A stretch of DNA of 64,000 bases from Dacryopinax spathularia (Eukaryota; Basidiomycota; Dacrymycetes; Dacrymycetales; Dacrymycetaceae), in assembly GCA_037974965.1 (NCBI GenBank), contig JBBPFI010000001.1, positions 62,001-126,000 of the forward strand, read 5' to 3'. Position numbers and translations under genes: made by a program. Below, one piece after another: positions 59,648-64,000 of the stretch. The notes below the pieces were generated by a model. The model was not told where the DNA came from. It did not search any database and saw only the letters and a program-made list of their open reading frames with translations. Each line of letters starts with the position of its first letter. The stretch's first letter is position 1.

Positions 59648-60060
59648 TTAAGAGATTCTTGCTGGATCACGAGAGGCCATGTCTGTTGCAGGGGGAACTG
59701 TCTCTTCGCGTACAGCTACCCAGGCGAGAGATTAACGCGTGACTTATCCATTCTCGTTGAACCCAAACCGGATATGTCCGTCCTTCTTAAGCCGTTACTC
59801 TGCCATTGGCTTGGTACCCGGCGAAGTTGTATAAGTCTGCCTAACTCGCTTTGCTGAAGAGGTTCGTCGTGTCCGAAGTCACAAAGTGCAGGGTGATGAA
59901 CCCACAAAGCCGAAACTCCAAAACTTCAGTATCAATGCCTGGAACCTCCAAAACTCTGACACTACAAACTGGCGGTAACTCTGGTACGATGCACTCAACT
60001 CTGAGTGTGCTGGAAAAGTGACACCCAGTATGCTCCGGGTATTCGTCAAGACCCCGCAAC
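59648..60060. other. intergenic
   Basis: 3' flank of the 953-aa gene; loose AACTCCAAAAC-like words begin near 59910. Confidence 0.45.
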
Positions 60061-60089
60061 TCCAAAACTCTAAAGCTCTAACAAGGGCT

Positions 60090-60700
60090 ACATACCCGGC
60101 CAACTCGAAAACACGGGATACGAAGAACCCCAGCCGTGTGGCTTGGAAGACCTGTCCTGCCAATGACTGCCCAACTCCAAAACTCTAGAAGTCCAGTCCG
60201 AGCTACGAACCCGGTCAACTCCAAAACACGTCTTGCGAAGAACCGCAATAGTCACATAGATTGAACAGCCTGCCCTACGAAGGTCCGGGCCAGCCAACTC
60301 CAAAACTCCAAAACTGACACTCGTCCATCAGGGCAGTCAACCCGAAAACAGGTAATGCGAACAACCCGACGACATAGCTTGGAAGACCTGCACTACGAAT
60401 GTCCCGACCGCGCAACTCCAAAACACCAAAACTGTCACTTGTCTGTAAACGCGGCCAACCCGAAAACATGTAAAGCGAACAACCCAAAGACATGGCTTGG
60501 AAGGCCTGCCCTGCGAATGTCCGGACCGCCCAACTCTAAAACTCCAAAAATTGTCACTCGTCTATGAACATGGCTAACCCCAAAACATAAAATGCGGATA
60601 AACGCGATACTTACATAGGTTGGATGGTTTGCCCTACGAATGTCCGGACCGCCCAACTCTAAAACTCCAAATTGTCACTCGTCTATAAAGACCAATCCCA
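60090..60700 (+). repeat. minisatellite of about 116-123 bp, five or more copies
   Basis: Landmark GAATGTCCGGACCGCC or a close variant recurs near 60163, 60279, 60397, 60515 and 60638. Each unit also contains one or two AACTCCAAAACTC words and CTTGGAAG.CCTGCC. Copies are moderately diverged. Confidence 0.85.
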
Positions 60701-61299
60701 AAACATGAAATGTGAATAACCCAAATTACAGTGGCTCGGAGAGCCTGCCGTGGGGATGTTAGAACGAACACTCCCGTGAGCTCGCAGCTCGAACCCAAGG
60801 CTTTTCTGCTGTAAGGCGCGAAGTGCATGACCACCAAAGAACCCCCTGCCCGAGAGCTCCAACAGCGCAATGATCAAATTGAAAGGAGCCCTGGGGAAAT
60901 ATACTTGATGATCACTCCGAACTCCTGTATAGAACTACATAGGAATGGGGCATACGGCCAAAGATAGATGACGGCTTGAAACGGGAATACGTAGAATTGG
61001 AATGACGAGGTCCATCTCCTTGGCTGGGTCGATTAGGCGAGCGTAAGTGCGCTTCACATCATGGATAAGCCTCAAGCCTATCCTGCCTGTCTATGGGAGT
61101 TGCTGAGGGCATGATGGGCCATGTCCATGACGGATGCGCGTACAATGCGTATGGCCTGTGATCGCTCCCCGTGACTGGGTAGTGATTAGCGCTCTTACAA
61201 GGAGGGCCTCCACAATGATGGAATGGCAGGGCTGCCCGCCTTAACTCAAACGTTCGAACACCGAATGCTCTGATTTCCAAATCGAAACCTTGACAGCAG
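60701..61299. other. intergenic
   Basis: No gene seen. Confidence 0.4.
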
Positions 61300-61425
61300 A
61301 ATCAGAACTCGCAACTCTGCAACTCTGCAACTCTAAAACTCTAAAACTCTAAAACTCTACAACTCTGCAACTCCAAAACTTCAAGACTCGGGAACTCTAA
61401 AACCCTAAAACCAAAACCCTGCAAA
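61300..61425 (+). repeat. short AACTCTAAAA / AACTCTGC array
   Basis: A run of nine- to ten-base words (AACTCTGC, AACTCTAAAA, AACTCCAAAA) that ends in AACCCTAAAACC. It uses the same core word as the 118-bp and 142-bp arrays. Confidence 0.85.
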
Positions 61426-61764
61426 GCCGGAGCTGATTGAGCCTTCAAATGTTCCAGCTGTGTGATCGTCCCGACCGAAACGCTCTCCAACTCGCCAACT
61501 CCAGAATTTCAATACCCTTGAACTCTAATGTCTGTATCAGAAGGTCCTCAGCTAAATCTGCCGTGTTCGTACAGAGAGGTCGTAATATCATGGCCTGCTT
61601 CTATCGTGGCTCTGCACGTAGTGGATTGGCGCTGTATCCAACGCCTCAGTAGGAGTTAACTGGATACATTCAATCGCTGAGATATACTTACATGCCGAGG
61701 TGGAGGAAAGAGGTATCGACCGCCACCAAAGTGGGGATGTTTGAAGCAGGAGACAGTACATGAA

Positions 61765-61880
61765 AACCCAGGAGAAGACAGTGGATAGAGACGCAGGAGA
61801 AGACAGTGGAGAGAGACGCAGGAGAGAACAGTAGATAGAAACGCAGGAGAACACAGTAGATAGAAACGCGGGAGAACATC
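61765..61880 (+). repeat. 25-bp minisatellite, about four copies
   Basis: Unit AAGACAGTGGAGAGAGACGC plus AGGAG, with G/A changes between copies. It lies directly after the 3' end of the minus-strand unknown copy 2. Confidence 0.85.
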
Positions 61881-61899
61881 ATGGCACAATGGAGACAGA

Positions 61900-62929
61900 T
61901 CAATTAATGCGTGGATTGCCAGGTCCATGGACTTCGGCAACCAGCCCTTCGATCCGCGCAAGTAAGTCCAACATCGTGAGCTCGCGCTTTCGAGCTTCTT
62001 CGAGCTCGAAGAGGAGTTTTTGCGTCTCACGGGACTTCTCATCGCGATCCGCAGTCATCCGATGAAGCAGCTCGCACCCCAAGTGTGCCAGTCCGCGGAG
62101 TCCTTCGTAACGGCAGCGTTGAATGTCAGGTGAGGCCTGGGCGAATTCGTTGTACGGCATGCTGGTACCGAATTCCGCCCACCTCAGGTAAGTTGGAACA
62201 GCTTCGTCAAGATGGTCGGGCTCCACGTCGAAAGCGAAGCTGAGTGATTCTCGGGGCCAAGGACATGCATTGTGTTGTCGAGCAGCGGCGAGGCAGTCTT
62301 CGAAGCAGGTGATGCTCTCGAGCGTGTTGGGGGCGTGAACCTAGTTCAGGCTTGTAAGTTGGCTGATCCTTGTCGAAATCAGGTCTTACCGCTTCACCGA
62401 TGTCCATACCCGAGGCTTGGGAGCCATGGGAGGGAACGCCCAAGATATCCTACTCGGTTGCCTCAGGATGACGAGGGAGTGCACTTAGAAGGATAGACGC
62501 ACCGAGGAGTCTCCTTCTTCAGACATTTCCGATGCGCTCCAACCAAATTGATGTCCTTGATGGCGTGGAAGGATGGGTTCACCTGGGTACATCGAGTCGT
62601 CCACTCGGGTAGCACGGGACTCCGCGTAATCGGCAGGAAGATCTGCTGCATCTCTTTTGATAGGTAAACCATCCTGATCGGAGCATCAGACCGAGTTCAG
62701 GGAGGGAAAACGTGTGAGCTAGGCGTACCTCGTCATGCAAGATCTGCACCTGATAGCGGGCGGGACGTCCATCCGGCCCAACCGCATGGACGTCCATCCG
62801 GTGTTGAAGTAGTGGCATCTGGCCACCGGACAGCGAGCGTTGCAATTCTTCGCTTTCTTCGAGGGGGATAGGATCGGACTGTTAAGTAGTTAGCATAGAT
62901 TAACAAAATATATTTGACGGACTTACCAT
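61900..62929 (-). CDS. unknown protein, copy 2 of the inverted paralogue pair
   Basis: Five exons (62929-62927, 62878-62729, 62673-62503, 62449-62390, 62340-61900) give 274 aa. As in copy 1 (30245-31275), the first coding exon is only the ATG, followed by GTAAGT. Conserved text includes DPIPLEESEELQRSL, DVHAVGPDGRPARYQV, DGLPIKRDAADLPADY and RCRYEGLRGLAHLG. The ending is a coiled coil (KSRETQKLLFELEEARKREL). Exon 2 is 150 bases in both copies. Function unknown; conservation of frame across both copies shows they are real and under selection. Confidence 0.8.
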
Positions 62930-63329
62930 GATTCTAGGACGCAAGACCGCTGCAGATGGGAAAGGAGAGGCAGAGAGAGGAACGATGAGTCGAGGGTGGG
63001 CGAACGCAGCGGGCGTACAAGTGTGACCCTGACCGGAGGCAATCTCAATGCCGCGTCCGTGGCATCCTTGGACGCAATGAGCACCGCCGTACACTCCGCA
63101 CCCATTTTCATCCATGCAGTTCTCGGCCGCCGTAGTTGACTCACACGAGATGCGATCATGATCGGCTTAGAGCACATTCTCAGGGTCTCAATTCCGATCA
63201 CTGGGAGGGGACGTCATCCCAACTCACTGACTCACCAACTCACCCACACCCTACCACCGTCGATCGCGGTTCTCTTCCCCTCCGTGTCGTTCCATACCCC
63301 CTATAACGGCTAACTAGTAAGGAGGAAGC
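62930..63329. promoter_or_regulatory. divergent intergenic region between unknown copy 2 and the TCF25-like gene
   Basis: Four hundred bases separate two divergent starts (62929 minus, 63330 plus). Nothing coding is convincing here. Confidence 0.45.
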
Positions 63330-64000
63330 ATGCCGCCCCGCCTCAGCAAAAGACAACAACGCGAGCTGCAAGAACAACAGCTCCTCAAGGACCAATCGGT
63401 CGTAGCCGCCGCGGCAGCCGCCAAGGAGGGAGAGGAAGAGGAAGAGAGCGAGGAAGAACTTGCAGGTCTAGTCGGGAAGGCCGGGGGAGGGAACTTATTT
63501 GGTGCTGTACGCTTGCCCATCTCTCGCATGGGATTTGGAGCTGATGAGGTGTAGCTGAACCTAGGCGGTGACGAGGAAGAGGAAGAACCGGAGGAGGAGG
63601 AAGATCACCCCGCTACGTCGAGTAAGCCGAAGTCTAAGAAGGTTTGCTAAACACCTCTCTGTCTGATATATGCGCTCAAAAGGGTGACAGAAAACAAAGA
63701 AGAAGAAGAAGAAGCCCGTCTCTGAGCAGCCTAGCGGAGTCGCGACACCTACGCCTGCAGCATCTGCAGAGTCAGCAGCTGGAGAGTCAGCCCCGCAGAA
63801 GCAAGTGGAAAGAAGTACGCCAATTGCTGAGGGGTCGTCTGCTACGCCGAAGAAGAAGAAGGAGAAGAAGCCGAAGAAGGACGAGCTTGATGAGGCTCTT
63901 GAGGCTATTGCTAGGAAGTGCGTCTGTGTTCTCACTTTCCTGGAGGGCTGAGGCTGATGAGGTTAGGTATGGCGATGTTGCGCGGCCGGTGTCTGCTTCT
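63330..64000 (+). CDS. TCF25/Rqc1-like protein, N-terminal part (3' end off the window)
   Basis: Exons 63330-63506, 63555-63641, 63691-63917 and 63967 to beyond the window keep one frame. The start MPPRLSKRQQREL, a GGGNLFGALNLGGDEEE block, a poly-Lys run (KTKKKKKKP) and DELDEALEAIARKYGDV fit the N-terminal region of fungal TCF25 (Rqc1), a subunit of the ribosome quality control complex that helps clear stalled nascent chains. The diagnostic globular domain lies beyond the window, so the call rests on the low-complexity N-terminus and is only probable. It could be another Lys/Glu-rich nuclear protein. Confidence 0.55.

Noticed and set aside
61385-61425. Telomere-like words (AACCCTAAAACC)
   Set aside because: Not a regular TTAGGG-type array; it grades into AACTCTAAAA words and lies between genes.
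62923-63201. Separate minus-strand gene of about 90 aa upstream of unknown copy 2
   Set aside because: It overlaps the start exon and 5' flank of copy 2, and copy 1 has no counterpart; most likely 5' leader.

Overview
This window is fungal nuclear DNA, most likely from a basidiomycete (probably Agaricomycotina). The genes are split by many short introns of about 45-70 bases with GT..AG ends. The families are basidiomycete ones: alpha-kinase with an N-terminal Cys cluster, fast-evolving F-box/LRR-like proteins, a DDE integrase with 'integrase core' architecture, and APH-type kinases. I cannot name the species. Exon models below were built by hand: reading frame, splice sites and phase were checked across each junction, so most models close without a frame error. 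No RNA evidence was available.

The left part (1-30 kb) is mostly housekeeping and secreted-enzyme genes: a partial epoxide hydrolase, a coiled-coil protein, IMP dehydrogenase (GTP synthesis), a short-chain dehydrogenase with two microexons, a GH79 glycosidase, three tandem small secreted protein paralogues, then a trafficking pair. That pair is VPS11 (HOPS/CORVET) divergent from a Vps38/UVRAG-like subunit of the PI3-kinase complex. An ER-type TPR-J-domain co-chaperone (DNAJC3/P58IPK) closes the block. Two stretches, 4.5-6.35 kb (minus) and 15.6-18.3 kb (plus), share a conserved promoter block and internal repeats but carry no gene I can recognise.

The right part (30-63 kb) is an accessory region. 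It is bounded by two paralogues of an unknown 273/274-aa protein in inverted orientation (30245-31275 plus, 61900-62929 minus), each with the same five-exon layout. Between them lie a decayed NCS1 purine-cytosine permease, three F-box/LRR-like genes, a small unknown protein, an APH-family kinase, two unknown genes, an alpha-kinase, a seemingly whole DDE integrase gene, a small acidic protein, a 1098-aa Pif1-type helicase with a long disordered N-terminus, and an unknown 953-aa protein with a C-terminal Cys cluster that shares a 71-base intergenic start region with the helicase. Several minisatellites (142, 39, about 235, about 120 and 25 bases) fill the gaps, and an AACTCCAAAAC-like motif recurs in several of them.

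The far right holds the start of a gene resembling TCF25/Rqc1 (ribosome quality control). I saw no rRNA, no convincing tRNA, no CRISPR array and no recognisable LTR or viral element.
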